A DNA stretch of 64,000 bases from positions 1,880,001-1,944,000 of the forward strand of contig NC_010718.1 in NCBI RefSeq assembly GCF_000020005.1, given 5' to 3'. How positions within the stretch are numbered: the stretch's first letter is position 1; each line of letters starts with the position of its first letter. Shown piece after piece: positions 33,792 through 42,769 of the stretch. The translations under genes and the position numbers were made by a program. The notes under the pieces are model-generated. The model was not told where the DNA came from, ran no database searches, and was given only the letters and a program-made list of their open reading frames with translations. The DNA comes from Natranaerobius thermophilus JW/NM-WN-LF (GTDB taxonomy: Bacteria > Bacillota > Natranaerobiia > Natranaerobiales > Natranaerobiaceae).

Positions 33792-35210
33792 TTATGCGAA
33801 GGATCCGTCTGTTTGTTCTATTTCCACTCTACCAATAGGCATAGACAACCAGGTGGATGCCCTGGCTGTCCCTCCAAGTCTGGAGTTATCTCCTAAAATA
33901 ACCTGGAATTGCCCTGGACTTCTAAGTAATAAGTTTTCTGGTAACTCATCACCTTGTATTTCTGGATTAACACCAATGCCTAAAGCGGTCACCTTTTTTA
34001 AATCAGGCATTTCTTTTAAGTATTGTAGTAAACCTTCAGGACAAGAAGACGAATCTTCAATGGCTGTTACATGACCGCTCTCAATAAATATTTTAAGATT
34101 ATAAATTAGCTTTCCCCGAAACTCTTTACGCGGCACTACAATCTGACCAGATACTGTTTCTTCATCAAGAAATGAAAAGATAACACCTTCAGGTAAGGTT
34201 ATTTCACCGCCATTTTTTTTATCCTGAAATAACTCGCTATCTAAAGCTGGTTGTGAATCAGCTTTAAGTTTAAATTGTAAATGTGTACCTAGTTCATTCC
34301 AAATTGAGTATGTTTTTCCAGTTTTTAAAATTTCTTCAATATTTTTAGCTTCATTTTTTATTCTTTGCCTACTGACGTTCATGCCTTTCCAAAAGGCATC
34401 ATATAAAACTTGATAATCTACTAAATAACGATGCGAAAGCTGTGGTAAAGGATAAGCGACAAAGACGGTTTTTAAATCGGTACAATATTTATAATGTAAT
34501 TGAGCATCTACTTTTTTTAAAGTTTCTATTTTCTCTAAGGATACTTCTTTCAAATAATCTTCTGGTATTAAAGGTACAAAAACAACCCAGTAATCTAACT
34601 CTCGGTATAAAGCTTCGGTTAAAGGTGGGGTTTCCTTCAATATTTCCAATGGTGTTTCAGATATCATGGTTGCAAATGTTTCTAAATCAATATTATGGAC
34701 CATTCCTTCTCCTCCTGCTTTACGGCAACTCACAGTCATAGCGTGACAAAAATCCATCACTTCCGCTTCACCACTAAAAAGTACTTTTTCCCCGGGTTTA
34801 AGTGCCAATACGTCTGTTATAACCTTCTGAGCCAGATTTTCTAAATCAACGTTTAATATCTGCCTTCTCCGCCATTCTCTTAAACTTCCTTGAACTGCCT
34901 GACTAGCATTGTCAATGCTTTCAGAGGGACCCTGACCCAAGGATTGCCCTAAGAAAAAAGTTTGCGCAACGGCTTGATAATATTTTTCCTGAATACCTTG
35001 AATCATTCTGGTATCTACTAGTTCTATCAAACCTAGCTTTTTGAGTTCTTTTACATGGTAAAAAGCTTTAGCATGAGCCAGATCAAGTTCCTGAGAAATC
35101 TGTCCAACTGAAGCCTTTTTTTGAGTTAGTAAATCAATTATTTTCATTCGAAGGGGATGACCTAATGCTTTAATTGCTTCTGGATTGTTTAATAGCTGAT
35201 AGTCTTTCAA
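33792..35210 (-). CDS. ArsR-type regulator fused to inactive M29 aminopeptidase-like domain
   Basis: Residues 1-90 form an ArsR/winged-helix domain (IKALGHPLRMKIIDLLTQ, VGQISQELDLAHAKAFYHVKELKKLGLI). Residues from about 110 on resemble M29 aminopeptidases (AmpS/AmpT), with LKPGEKVLFSG, LPEGVIFSF and ALGIGVNP. The metal-binding positions seem lost: the expected PTEEVFTAP reads PEGVIFSF, the His of the HLALG-type block is Gln (FQVILG), and the H-x-D near the end is W-L-S. I infer a ligand-sensing, non-catalytic domain. The start is TTG at 35210 after AGGGGGA. It probably represses itself and the MFS gene. Confidence 0.75.
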   Translation of the reverse strand: MKDYQLLNNPEAIKALGHPLRMKIIDLLTQKKASVGQISQELDLAHAKAFYHVKELKKLGLIELVDTRMIQGIQEKYYQAVAQTFFLGQSLGQGPSESIDNASQAVQGSLREWRRRQILNVDLENLAQKVITDVLALKPGEKVLFSGEAEVMDFCHAMTVSCRKAGGEGMVHNIDLETFATMISETPLEILKETPPLTEALYRELDYWVVFVPLIPEDYLKEVSLEKIETLKKVDAQLHYKYCTDLKTVFVAYPLPQLSHRYLVDYQVLYDAFWKGMNVSRQRIKNEAKNIEEILKTGKTYSIWNELGTHLQFKLKADSQPALDSELFQDKKNGGEITLPEGVIFSFLDEETVSGQIVVPRKEFRGKLIYNLKIFIESGHVTAIEDSSSCPEGLLQYLKEMPDLKKVTALGIGVNPEIQGDELPENLLLRSPGQFQVILGDNSRLGGTARASTWLSMPIGRVEIEQTDGSFA

Positions 35211-35242
35211 TTTTATTCCCCCTAAAACCTGAAACTTGTTTA

Positions 35243-35260
35243 GCCTAAATTTTTTTAGGC
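35243..35260 (-). promoter_or_regulatory. Operator of the ArsR-type regulator
   Basis: GCCTAAA-TTTT-TTTAGGC is an 18-bp palindrome placed immediately after the predicted transcription start of the regulator gene. Confidence 0.6.
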
Positions 35261-35269
35261 GTCAAATTA

Positions 35270-35275
35270 ATTATA
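35270..35275 (-). promoter_or_regulatory. -10 box of the ArsR-type regulator gene
   Basis: TATAAT on the minus strand, ten bases upstream of the 18-bp palindrome. No clear -35 is visible. Confidence 0.5.
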
Positions 35276-35322
35276 ATATATTGAATTTAAAAAAATCAAT
35301 CATTGAGTTACATTGATGTAAT

Positions 35323-35369
35323 TGTTCTGTGATATTGTCACCATAAGAATGTTCTGTGAAAATATCACT
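35323..35369. repeat. Two direct repeats with dyad symmetry
   Basis: TGTTCTGTGA-TAT-TGTCAC (35,323-35,341) and TGTTCTGTGA-AAATATCAC (35,350-35,368) lie 27 bases apart, upstream of the ArsR-type gene. They could be an activator site; nothing more can be said. Confidence 0.35.
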
Positions 35370-35410
35370 ATGACTAAAAGCTGACATATCAGATGACTCA
35401 AGAAAAAATA

Positions 35411-35447
35411 AAAAAACCTGCACTTCCTCTCTTACAGGAAATGCAGG
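35411..35447 (-). terminator. Terminator after the thioesterase gene
   Basis: CCTGCA..TTCCT pairs with AGGAA..TGCAGG, followed by T6-7 on the minus strand. Confidence 0.88.
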
Positions 35448-35495
35448 TAAATGTATTTATTTCCATATATTTGTTTTAGCTTTTAGCTATTCATT

Positions 35496-35867
35496 TTAGC
35501 TCAGTTTATTCATGAATTTGGATAGATTAATGATAAAACGCTCATGCTCACCTTCCCCGATTTTATTGTTGCTGTCATGAGCAGTTACTTCAAAAACCAA
35601 TCTTTTACCATCAACTTCTTTGAGAACGGCATTAACCTTAACTTTATCTCCCACAGGAGTAGGCGCCAAGTGTTTAACATTTACTAAAGAACCCACCGTA
35701 GCCCTGTCTTCATCTAGTTGAGAATCTACAAGCTTTAAAGCAGCTTCCTCCATAAAGGCTATCATGGCAGGTGTGGCTAAAACATCTACCGAACCACTTC
35801 CAAATTCCTTGGCTGAAAATTCTTTACTTACTTCCTTGACTATTTCATTTCTGTCACCGACTTGCAT
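35496..35867 (-). CDS. FlK-like hot-dog thioesterase
   Basis: This 123-residue hot-dog protein resembles the fluoroacetyl-CoA thioesterase FlK/YBR096-like group. Recognisable parts are VDVLATPAMIAFMEEAA, with the Thr and Glu that act in catalysis in the family, VKHLAPTPVGDKVKVNAVL, and the conserved histidine region GEGEHERFIIN. It should hydrolyse an acyl-CoA; the natural acyl group is unknown. The ATG follows AAGGAGTG. It lies downstream of the sensor kinase, separated by 46 bp. Confidence 0.82.
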   Translation of the reverse strand: MQVGDRNEIVKEVSKEFSAKEFGSGSVDVLATPAMIAFMEEAALKLVDSQLDEDRATVGSLVNVKHLAPTPVGDKVKVNAVLKEVDGKRLVFEVTAHDSNNKIGEGEHERFIINLSKFMNKLS

Positions 35868-35913
35868 AACTGTCTATCACTCCTTATGTTAAGATAGTTT
35901 ATCAAATTCAATT

Positions 35914-37362
35914 TTAACATATCACTGAATGTAATACTTTATGTAATTCTGCCATACTGAAGGGTTTGGTTATGGCGGCCGCAAAACCATAATCTGAATA
36001 ATTTAAATGTATCGGATCTTCACTGTAACCACTAGCGGCTATTGCAGTTACACTTGGGTCCATGGCCTTAAGTTTTTTAATAGTTTCCTTACCACCCATG
36101 CCACCAGGAACTGTCAGGTCCAAAAAGACAATATCAAATGATTTATTTGCTTGCTTATATATGTTTACAGCTTCTTCCCCATTTCGTGTACATGTTACAT
36201 CAAATCCCATAGATGTTAGTAATTCGTAAAAAACCCGCCGTACTTTATCTTTATCATCCATTATGAGAACTTTTTTATTTGTTTGCATACTATTATAAAT
36301 CTCCTTGGGGATATTGCTTTCCTCTTTAACCATCTTTTTAGTAGAAGCTCGTAAATAAATATGAAAAGTTGTTCCTACTCCTTCTTTCGAATCTACAGTT
36401 ATGTAACCTCCATGCTTATTTATTATTGAAAAACTAGTAGCCAAGCCTAAACCACGACCATGTTTCTTAGTTGAAAAATATGGATCAAATATTTTTTCAA
36501 TAACTTCATCTGATATCCCGCACCCCTGATCTGCAAATGATACTTTAACATAAGCTCCTTTTTCTAAGGGAATCTTGGGATTCTGTCCATGGAAAGTAAT
36601 ATTCTGTGCTCTGACAGTTAAGGTGCCTCCTTCAGGCATAGATTGAATAGCATTGATAACTAGGTTATTGATTACTTGATTTATTTGTCCTTCGTCAACT
36701 TCCACAGGATATAAATTCTCTTCTATTTCCCATTGACAGTCTACTTTTGATCCTCTTAATGCAAAATAAACCGACTCAGTCAATAAATTTTTTAGACTGG
36801 TTGCTTTTAATACAGGTGAATCACCTTTAGACAATGTCAATAGTTGATGAGTTAAATATCCCGCCTGATCAAAGCTTTGTTCGGCATCTTCTAACAACTT
36901 GATTGTTTTTAAAGGTTTGTCTCCTAATGATTTTAAATAAAATTTAGCTAAAGATACATTCCCTTTACAGATAGTAAGGATATTGTTAAAGTCATGGGCA
37001 ATCCCACCTGCCATTAATGCAGTTGTGTCAATTTTATCTATCATCCGCTGTTGTTCTTCAGCCTGTTTGCGCTCGGTAATGTCCCAAAAAGATCCGATTG
37101 CCTCTAACCCACATTCATCATTTTCCATAATTTTATGTTGAGAGTAAATCCAATGATATTCACCTCTACGATCTTTCACTCTATATTCATTAATAATTTC
37201 TTCACCGATCTGACCTACTATTTTTATATTGTCTATGTCTTCGGGGTGGATTAATTTTTTCCAAAAATAGTCCATTTTTCCCAAAAATTTGTCGGGATCA
37301 TAACCGAGAATATTTTTAATATTTTGGCTTACATAAGTTGCTATTGGTCTATTATCAACCAA
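35914..37362 (-). CDS. Hybrid histidine kinase, C-terminal part after frameshift
   Basis: The frame begins inside a PAS domain (NILGYDPDKFLGKMDYFWKKLIHPEDIDN). A HisKA helix follows with phospho-acceptor His in MAGGIAHDFNNILT, then an HATPase (VINNLVINAIQSMPEGG, ADQGCGISDEVIEKIF, GRGLGLA) and a C-terminal receiver (VLIMDDKDKVRRVF, FLDLTVPGGMGG with the acceptor Asp). The true upstream sequence is in another frame, ending SEQRF; reading on in this frame gives TLISQTPAVIYSFKLVDNR. One missing T near 37,407 would join both into one protein. The ATG-type start given here has no ribosome binding site. Confidence 0.85.
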   Translation of the reverse strand: MVDNRPIATYVSQNIKNILGYDPDKFLGKMDYFWKKLIHPEDIDNIKIVGQIGEEIINEYRVKDRRGEYHWIYSQHKIMENDECGLEAIGSFWDITERKQAEEQQRMIDKIDTTALMAGGIAHDFNNILTICKGNVSLAKFYLKSLGDKPLKTIKLLEDAEQSFDQAGYLTHQLLTLSKGDSPVLKATSLKNLLTESVYFALRGSKVDCQWEIEENLYPVEVDEGQINQVINNLVINAIQSMPEGGTLTVRAQNITFHGQNPKIPLEKGAYVKVSFADQGCGISDEVIEKIFDPYFSTKKHGRGLGLATSFSIINKHGGYITVDSKEGVGTTFHIYLRASTKKMVKEESNIPKEIYNSMQTNKKVLIMDDKDKVRRVFYELLTSMGFDVTCTRNGEEAVNIYKQANKSFDIVFLDLTVPGGMGGKETIKKLKAMDPSVTAIAASGYSEDPIHLNYSDYGFAAAITKPFSMAELHKVLHSVIC

Positions 37363-38960
37363 TTTAAATGAATAAATAACTGCTGGAGTTTGAGAAATAA
37401 GAGTATAAAGCGCTGCTCACTCTTTCGAAGTCTTTTCTCCGTTTCTTTTAAATCTGAAATGTCTACAATGATTGCCAAAGTACCATGAAAATTACCTTCA
37501 TTATCGAATAAAGGTTGCAGTGTCAGGCGAACAGGAAATCTTTCACCGGATTTTCTTATCCGTTCAGTTTCAAAGGTAAATCCTTCTCGTTCCCGCTTTA
37601 ATTTGTTTAAAAAGTCTGGAATTTTCTTTAAATCAGAAGACACTATTATTTTTCTAACATGCTTACCAATCATTTCATCCCTTGTATAACCAAAGATAGC
37701 TTCAGCTCCGGGACTGAACTCTCTGATAATCCCATTAAGATCAGTAACTATCAAGGAAACTGTTTTGGCTGCATTTACAATTGATTTGTATAATTCCTCG
37801 TATTCTTTTCTTGCATTAATATCAATCTGAATACCTGCTGCTTTTATAGGGACTCTATTATTATCAAACTCTACTACATTTCCTTTACCATTAATCCACT
37901 TATAGCTACCCGATTTTGTTTTTGCTCGAAATTCAATATTAGCCCCTTCTTTTTCCCTTAGAAGTTTCTGTGAAATCTCTTTCTTTACCGATTCTAAATC
38001 ATCAGGATGGATTAACTTATGCCAGTCATTATAGTTTAATTTCAATTCATTGGGCTCGTATCCCAACATAGAATAAAAATTGTCACTTAAAAAAAATTCT
38101 CCAGTCTGTATATCCCAATACCAAAACCCATCTTCAATAGCATCCAGGAAATGATTAAAGATTTTACGAGTTTTCTTCAAGCTCTTTTCTGATTCTTTTA
38201 ATTTTGTGATATCACCAACAAAGCAGATATATTGGTCATTATCAATTTTGGAAGCCTGAAAATGTAACCATAATTTATTTCCATTTTTATGGTTAATTTC
38301 AAAAAATTCATCTACTTGACCATCATTAATTAGATTGTTAAATACTTTTGTATTAAAATTATAATTATCTGATGTCGTAATATCTATAAGAGATAGTTCC
38401 AGTAAATCTTTCTTTGAATATCCCGTCATTGTACAAATTTTTTGATTTATTTCAATAAAATTCCCTAGACTATTGATAATAAATACTCCAATAGGTGCTT
38501 TATCAAGGTATGTACTGAGTTTTTTCTCACTGGACCATAAACCTTCCTGACTTTGTCTTTGATTTGTAATGTCACGTCCAATTCCCACAATTCTAACTAC
38601 TTCTCCGTCTTTTAATATTGGCGATAAGATTGTCTGAAAAGTACCCTTACCTGTGGGGAATTCTAAACTCTCTTGGAAGTTAATTGTATCTTTAAGCTGA
38701 CAACATGTTAAAAACTTACTTACTATATAGTCTGCCTGTTCTTTTTCAAAAAGTTGATAAGGAGTTTTTCCTCGAAGTTCCTCTAAAGATATTCCAGTTA
38801 AATTTTGATGCTTCTTATTGTTTTTTAAGTAACAAAAAGTTCCATTTTTCTCTACACTCACAAAAAATATAGCATCATATGAGTGCTCAAAAACGGTTTC
38901 ATACTCCCCAAGTAACTCACTTTTACTATAATGTTCCTCTTCTTCTGTTACCTCAGGAAT
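37341..38960 (-). CDS. Multi-PAS sensor, N-terminal part of frameshifted kinase, AUU start
   Basis: Four complete PAS domains can be followed: FEHSYDAIFFVSV, DKAPIGVFIINSLG, AIEDGFWYWDIQTG and AKTVSLIVTDLNG, each with a PAC-like end. A fifth begins at KSEQRF and runs off frame, ending after 13-15 unrelated residues. The first canonical start (GTG 38861) lies inside PAS 1. The frame from the upstream TAA has no ATG, GTG or TTG, but ATT at 38960 is five bases after AAGGGGGGG. I take that as the start. There is no membrane segment, so the sensor is cytoplasmic. Confidence 0.75.
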   Translation of the reverse strand: MPEVTEEEEHYSKSELLGEYETVFEHSYDAIFFVSVEKNGTFCYLKNNKKHQNLTGISLEELRGKTPYQLFEKEQADYIVSKFLTCCQLKDTINFQESLEFPTGKGTFQTILSPILKDGEVVRIVGIGRDITNQRQSQEGLWSSEKKLSTYLDKAPIGVFIINSLGNFIEINQKICTMTGYSKKDLLELSLIDITTSDNYNFNTKVFNNLINDGQVDEFFEINHKNGNKLWLHFQASKIDNDQYICFVGDITKLKESEKSLKKTRKIFNHFLDAIEDGFWYWDIQTGEFFLSDNFYSMLGYEPNELKLNYNDWHKLIHPDDLESVKKEISQKLLREKEGANIEFRAKTKSGSYKWINGKGNVVEFDNNRVPIKAAGIQIDINARKEYEELYKSIVNAAKTVSLIVTDLNGIIREFSPGAEAIFGYTRDEMIGKHVRKIIVSSDLKKIPDFLNKLKREREGFTFETERIRKSGERFPVRLTLQPLFDNEGNFHGTLAIIVDISDLKETEKRLRKSEQRFILLFLKLQQLFIHLNWLIIDQ

Positions 38961-39232
38961 AACAACCCCCCCTTGCTTTGATAAGCTTTAAGTTTAATTA
39001 TATATAATCGTATATAACGATATTGAGATTCTTTATATGAAAATTTCAACATTTCTATTGATAACTCCTCCTATTTTTGATAAATTTTCCATATTTTTTT
39101 ATAAAAGTATTTGTTTTTAATTGTTTAAAATAACTTACTATTTTGAATAAGGGAAAAACAGGGCAAATTTATGCTAAAATAGCTTATGCTTAAATCGCTT
39201 GTATTTAAAATCACATAGGGGAGGGAATTAAA
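38961..39232. other. Divergent promoter region with ATCGT palindrome
   Basis: A very AT-rich spacer between the kinase and DUF1576 genes. ATCGT-ATATA-ACGAT (39,007-39,021) is a perfect palindrome and may be an operator. TGCTAAAAT (39,172-39,180) is an extended -10-like element for the rightward gene. Confidence 0.4.
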
Positions 39233-40474
39233 ATCAAAGTTCTTGGAATAATTAAAGAAGATGTTTCGGCAGTAATTCTATCACTTTATATGCTAGCCTT
39301 TATAATTATGGGATTTATAGTCGGTTTTGAACACAGTTTGTTAGTTGATTTGTACGAAATAGTTAAAGCCCCTTCTGTTTTAATTACTGATTACTTTGTA
39401 GTTGGTGGTTTAGGAGCTGCAATGGTTAATGCTGGGCTTGTAGGTTTGATAGGGATTTTACTGACCAAAGTTTCTAAAGTTAAAGTAAAAGGACCAATTA
39501 TTGCAGCTATTTTTACAATGGCGGGATTTTCATTTTTGGGAAAAAATATAATAAATATTTGGCCCGTGTTTTTGGGTGTCTATTTATACTCTTTAACTCA
39601 AAAAGAAGGGTTAAATAACTATATTTTAAATGCTTTATTTGGAACTGCTTTAGCTCCTTTGGTTTCTAGTATTTCAATTACTTCAGATTTAGGTGTCACC
39701 GGAGGAATCATTGGAGGTGTGATAGCAGGATTTATAGTTCCGCCCTTAGCAGGACATCTCTTAGCAACCCATCAGGGGTTGAATCTCTATAATATTGGCT
39801 TTACTGCAGGTTTTATCGGAACTCTTTTCACTGGAATTTTCAGGGGTATTGGAAATGCAAAAGAACTAGTCACATACTGGGGCGAAGGCTATAATGACAT
39901 TGTCTTTCCATTTTTGATGGTTTATTTAGGATCTATGATTATTCTCGGTTTATTTTTAACAAGAGGTAAACTCAAAAATTACATTGAAATTCATGAGTTG
40001 AGTGGCGCCTTAGTTACAGATACGGTCACTCATAAGGGATTAGGTTCTTCTTTGATAAATATGGGAGTTGTAGGATTTTTGGGAATGAGTTATGTATTAC
40101 TAATTGGTGGAGAACTGAATGGTGGTGCCTTAACTGGAATATTTACCATAGTTGGCTTCGGAGCCTTTGGAAAGCATATAAAAAATATGCTCCCATTAAT
40201 GTTAGGAGCTTATCTATCTTTATACTTATTCCAGTGGAATCCGACAGAACCCGGACCAGTCTTAGGAGTATTATTCGCTACCACACTAGCTCCCATCTCT
40301 GGGACTCTTGGTCCACTCCTTGGAATGTTAGCAGGGTTTTTGCACATGTCAATGGTTATGAACACAGGATATTTGCACGGTGGACTTAACCTTTATAACA
40401 ACGGTTTTGCTGGTGGTATAGTAGCAACTATGATGATCGGTGTTATTAAAAATTACCAGAATGACTTTGAATAA
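39233..40474 (+). CDS. DUF1576 membrane protein, AUC start
   Basis: This integral membrane protein of unknown function has about 12 hydrophobic segments. It is an internal duplication: both halves end in H-x-GLNLYN-x-GF (HQGLNLYNIGF and HGGLNLYNNGF), and both contain MVNAGLVG/LINMGVVG and PIIAAIFTMAGFSFLGK/GALTGIFTIVGFGAFGK. Between the upstream TAA (39,206) and ATG 39290 there is no canonical start, and ATG 39290 lies in the first membrane segment without a ribosome binding site. ATC 39233 is seven bases after GGAGGG, giving 413 aa starting IKVLGIIKEDV. It is divergent from the kinase. Confidence 0.75.
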   Translation: MKVLGIIKEDVSAVILSLYMLAFIIMGFIVGFEHSLLVDLYEIVKAPSVLITDYFVVGGLGAAMVNAGLVGLIGILLTKVSKVKVKGPIIAAIFTMAGFSFLGKNIINIWPVFLGVYLYSLTQKEGLNNYILNALFGTALAPLVSSISITSDLGVTGGIIGGVIAGFIVPPLAGHLLATHQGLNLYNIGFTAGFIGTLFTGIFRGIGNAKELVTYWGEGYNDIVFPFLMVYLGSMIILGLFLTRGKLKNYIEIHELSGALVTDTVTHKGLGSSLINMGVVGFLGMSYVLLIGGELNGGALTGIFTIVGFGAFGKHIKNMLPLMLGAYLSLYLFQWNPTEPGPVLGVLFATTLAPISGTLGPLLGMLAGFLHMSMVMNTGYLHGGLNLYNNGFAGGIVATMMIGVIKNYQNDFE

Positions 40475-40483
40475 TAGATTGAT

Positions 40484-41248
40484 TTAAAAGTCTAATTTCA
40501 AGCCGTGATTTTTTAACCATTGCCGCCTCCACTTATAATCAGGAAGAATATTGCCAACATACTTCCAAAATTGTGAAGAATGATTTTTGTGAATCAAATG
40601 ACTCATCTCATGAACTACTAAGTAATCTAAAACCGCTTCAGGAGCCATGGAACAACGCCAATTAAAATGAAGATAATTTTTAGAAGTACAACTAGCCCAC
40701 AGCCTTTTTTGATCTCTGACTTTAATTCCAGAAGGACGGTATTTAATATAAGGCTGATAATATCTAACTCGCTGTTTCACCTGGTTTAAAGTTTGTTCCC
40801 AGTACCAGTTTAATAGAGTTGTTCGAATTGAATTACTATCATTATCACAAGACACAACACAAAGATAACCATTGCGTATTGACACATTTTGATGTGATTC
40901 CAAGCCTATAATTGGAATATCAGGGGAACTAAATTTGTTCCCCTGTTTTTTAATTGAATTTACACTTACAATCTTTAATTTGTAGGCCCTACCTAAATAA
41001 TAAAAGGTCTCACCCGATACAAATTGCTTATTGGTATATCGCCTTAGCTCTTGAAAATATTTTACTCGCTCTATGATCCAGTCCGCTCTGTTCCAAACTA
41101 TTTTTCTAATTTGACTCTCAGAAACACCTTTAGGAGCAAGAACTCTTACATTACCCGAGGTTTCCACTTGAATCTCTAAACTAGTTCTGTTTCTTTTAAA
41201 AATATAAATCTGTATAGCTTCCCCACCATACTCAAAACTTATAACCAT
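40484..41248 (-). CDS. YgjP-like metallopeptidase (DUF45)
   Basis: This 254-residue protein belongs to the M48-related DUF45/YgjP group. The zinc site is HEMSHLIHKNHS (HExxH). Other family features are WASCTSKNYLHFNWR and VLDYLVVHE. Members often occur next to restriction or housekeeping genes; the substrate is unknown. The ATG follows AAGGAGAG. It is convergent with DUF1576, nine bases away, and 18 bases after the aminotransferase stop. Confidence 0.9.
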   Translation of the reverse strand: MVISFEYGGEAIQIYIFKRNRTSLEIQVETSGNVRVLAPKGVSESQIRKIVWNRADWIIERVKYFQELRRYTNKQFVSGETFYYLGRAYKLKIVSVNSIKKQGNKFSSPDIPIIGLESHQNVSIRNGYLCVVSCDNDSNSIRTTLLNWYWEQTLNQVKQRVRYYQPYIKYRPSGIKVRDQKRLWASCTSKNYLHFNWRCSMAPEAVLDYLVVHEMSHLIHKNHSSQFWKYVGNILPDYKWRRQWLKNHGLKLDF

Positions 41249-41266
41249 TATTTCTCTCTTCTCTCC

Positions 41267-42466
41267 TTAAGCTGCAAGTTTGAATTTTGTAATAAATTCC
41301 TCAATCCTGTCCAAACCTAGGGATATCTCTTCAATCGGCATGGCAAAAGTCATTCTTATATGATCAGGAGAACCGAAGCCATTACCCGGTACTACTGTAA
41401 CACTTTCCTTGTCAAGTAACAGTTCTGCAAAATCGTGGCTATCCCTAATAATTTTTTCATCTAAACTTTTTCCAATCAATTCTCGTACACTAGCAAATAA
41501 ATAAAATGACCCTACTGGTTCTAAAGCCTGGAATCCAGGAATTTGAGATAATCTTTCATACATGAACTTTCTACGTTCATCAAGTTGGGCAACCATTTCA
41601 TTGACACAGTTTTGAGGTCCCCGTATAGCTGCTAGGGCTCCCTTTTGAGAAATGGAAGATGGATTAGATGTCCCATGACTTTGAATTGCACTCATCCCAT
41701 GAGCCAGTTCTTTCGGAGCAGCTGAGTACCCTATTCTCCAACCAGTCATAGCATAACTTTTTGAAACGCCATTCAAAACAACTGTTTGTTGTTTAAGTTC
41801 TTCACTAAGTGAAGCAATACTGATGTGTTGTTGACCGTTATAAGACATATATTCATAAACTTCATCCGATATAATATACAAACCATTATTTAAGGCAAAT
41901 TCACCTATCTTTTCTAATTCTTTTTGAGAATAAATCTGACCAGTCGGGTTTGTAGGTGTATTTATAATTATTGCACGAGTTTTTGAACTCAAGTATTTTT
42001 TTAGATCCTCTGGAGTGACTTTAAAATTATTGCTAGCACTAGCTTTAACTGGAACGGGACACCCGTCAACAAGTTTTACAAGTTCAGGATAACTTACCCA
42101 ATAGGGTGTTGGTATTAAAACCTCATCACCAATGTTCAAAATTGCAGTCATAACGTTTAACAAGGCATGTTTAGCACCATTAGAAATAATTATTTGATTT
42201 GGGTCATAACTTAAATCATTGTCTCTAAGAAATTTTTCAGAAATTGCCTGTTTTAATTCTATCATTCCACTAGCCGGTGTATAACGGGTGAAATTATCCT
42301 CAATCGCTGTGATAGCAGCTTTTTTTATATGATCAGGAGTATTAAAATCCGGTTCACCCTGACTGAAACTAATTACATTAATACCTTGGTTCTTAAGCTC
42401 CTTTGCCTTTGCATTAATACTTAAAGTTGGTGAAGGAGTTATTTGTTTTGCTTTATCAGATAGCAT
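41267..42466 (-). CDS. aspB: Aspartate aminotransferase, class I
   Basis: This PLP enzyme moves amino groups between aspartate (or similar) and 2-oxoglutarate. Motifs include NTPTNPTGQIYS, VSDEVYEYMSY-type, the PLP-lysine NGVSKSYAMTGWRIGY, and MTFAMP near the end. I chose ATG 42466 (399 aa), which follows AGGAGG; the open frame runs 18 codons upstream without support. It is followed by the YgjP gene on the same strand. Confidence 0.94.
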   Translation of the reverse strand: MLSDKAKQITPSPTLSINAKAKELKNQGINVISFSQGEPDFNTPDHIKKAAITAIEDNFTRYTPASGMIELKQAISEKFLRDNDLSYDPNQIIISNGAKHALLNVMTAILNIGDEVLIPTPYWVSYPELVKLVDGCPVPVKASASNNFKVTPEDLKKYLSSKTRAIIINTPTNPTGQIYSQKELEKIGEFALNNGLYIISDEVYEYMSYNGQQHISIASLSEELKQQTVVLNGVSKSYAMTGWRIGYSAAPKELAHGMSAIQSHGTSNPSSISQKGALAAIRGPQNCVNEMVAQLDERRKFMYERLSQIPGFQALEPVGSFYLFASVRELIGKSLDEKIIRDSHDFAELLLDKESVTVVPGNGFGSPDHIRMTFAMPIEEISLGLDRIEEFITKFKLAA

Positions 42467-42562
42467 ATTTTTATTACCTCCTAAATCTAATAGTATATAT
42501 AATAACTGATATTGTACCATATTAAAGTAGTTCTAGTAACCCTGCTTTCGATAATGTATAAT

Positions 42563-42751
42563 ATGAACATACTTAGAAATAAACAAGGCCTTGATGGAAA
42601 GGATTTAGCAGATATTTTATTTGAATAAGTGTAATCACAAATCACCCCCTATTCTAAAGGAACAGGGGGTGATTATTGTTTACGACTTTTTTACTTTTAT
42701 TTTTTAATTTGAAATTAATTTACACTATCAATATTCAACTTTATCACAGCC
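42563..42751. other. Intergenic stretch with hairpin and partial repeat copy C
   Basis: AATCACCCCCT pairs with AGGGGGTGATT (about 42,643-42,675), a stable hairpin without a strong T-run on either strand; it may end the tldD/pmbA transcript. At 42,722-42,750 lies CACTATCAATATTCAACTTT, related to the right end of the 52.5-kb repeat with a few mismatches. A 21-codon ORF at 42,563 has no ribosome binding site. Confidence 0.45.
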
Positions 42752-42769
42752 CAATTGACAATACAAAAT

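Noticed and set aside
42563-42628. A 21-codon ORF (MNILRNKQGLDGKDLADILFE) followed by a hairpin
   Set aside because: It has no ribosome binding site; a TATAAT lies directly at its start, and I recognise nothing in it.
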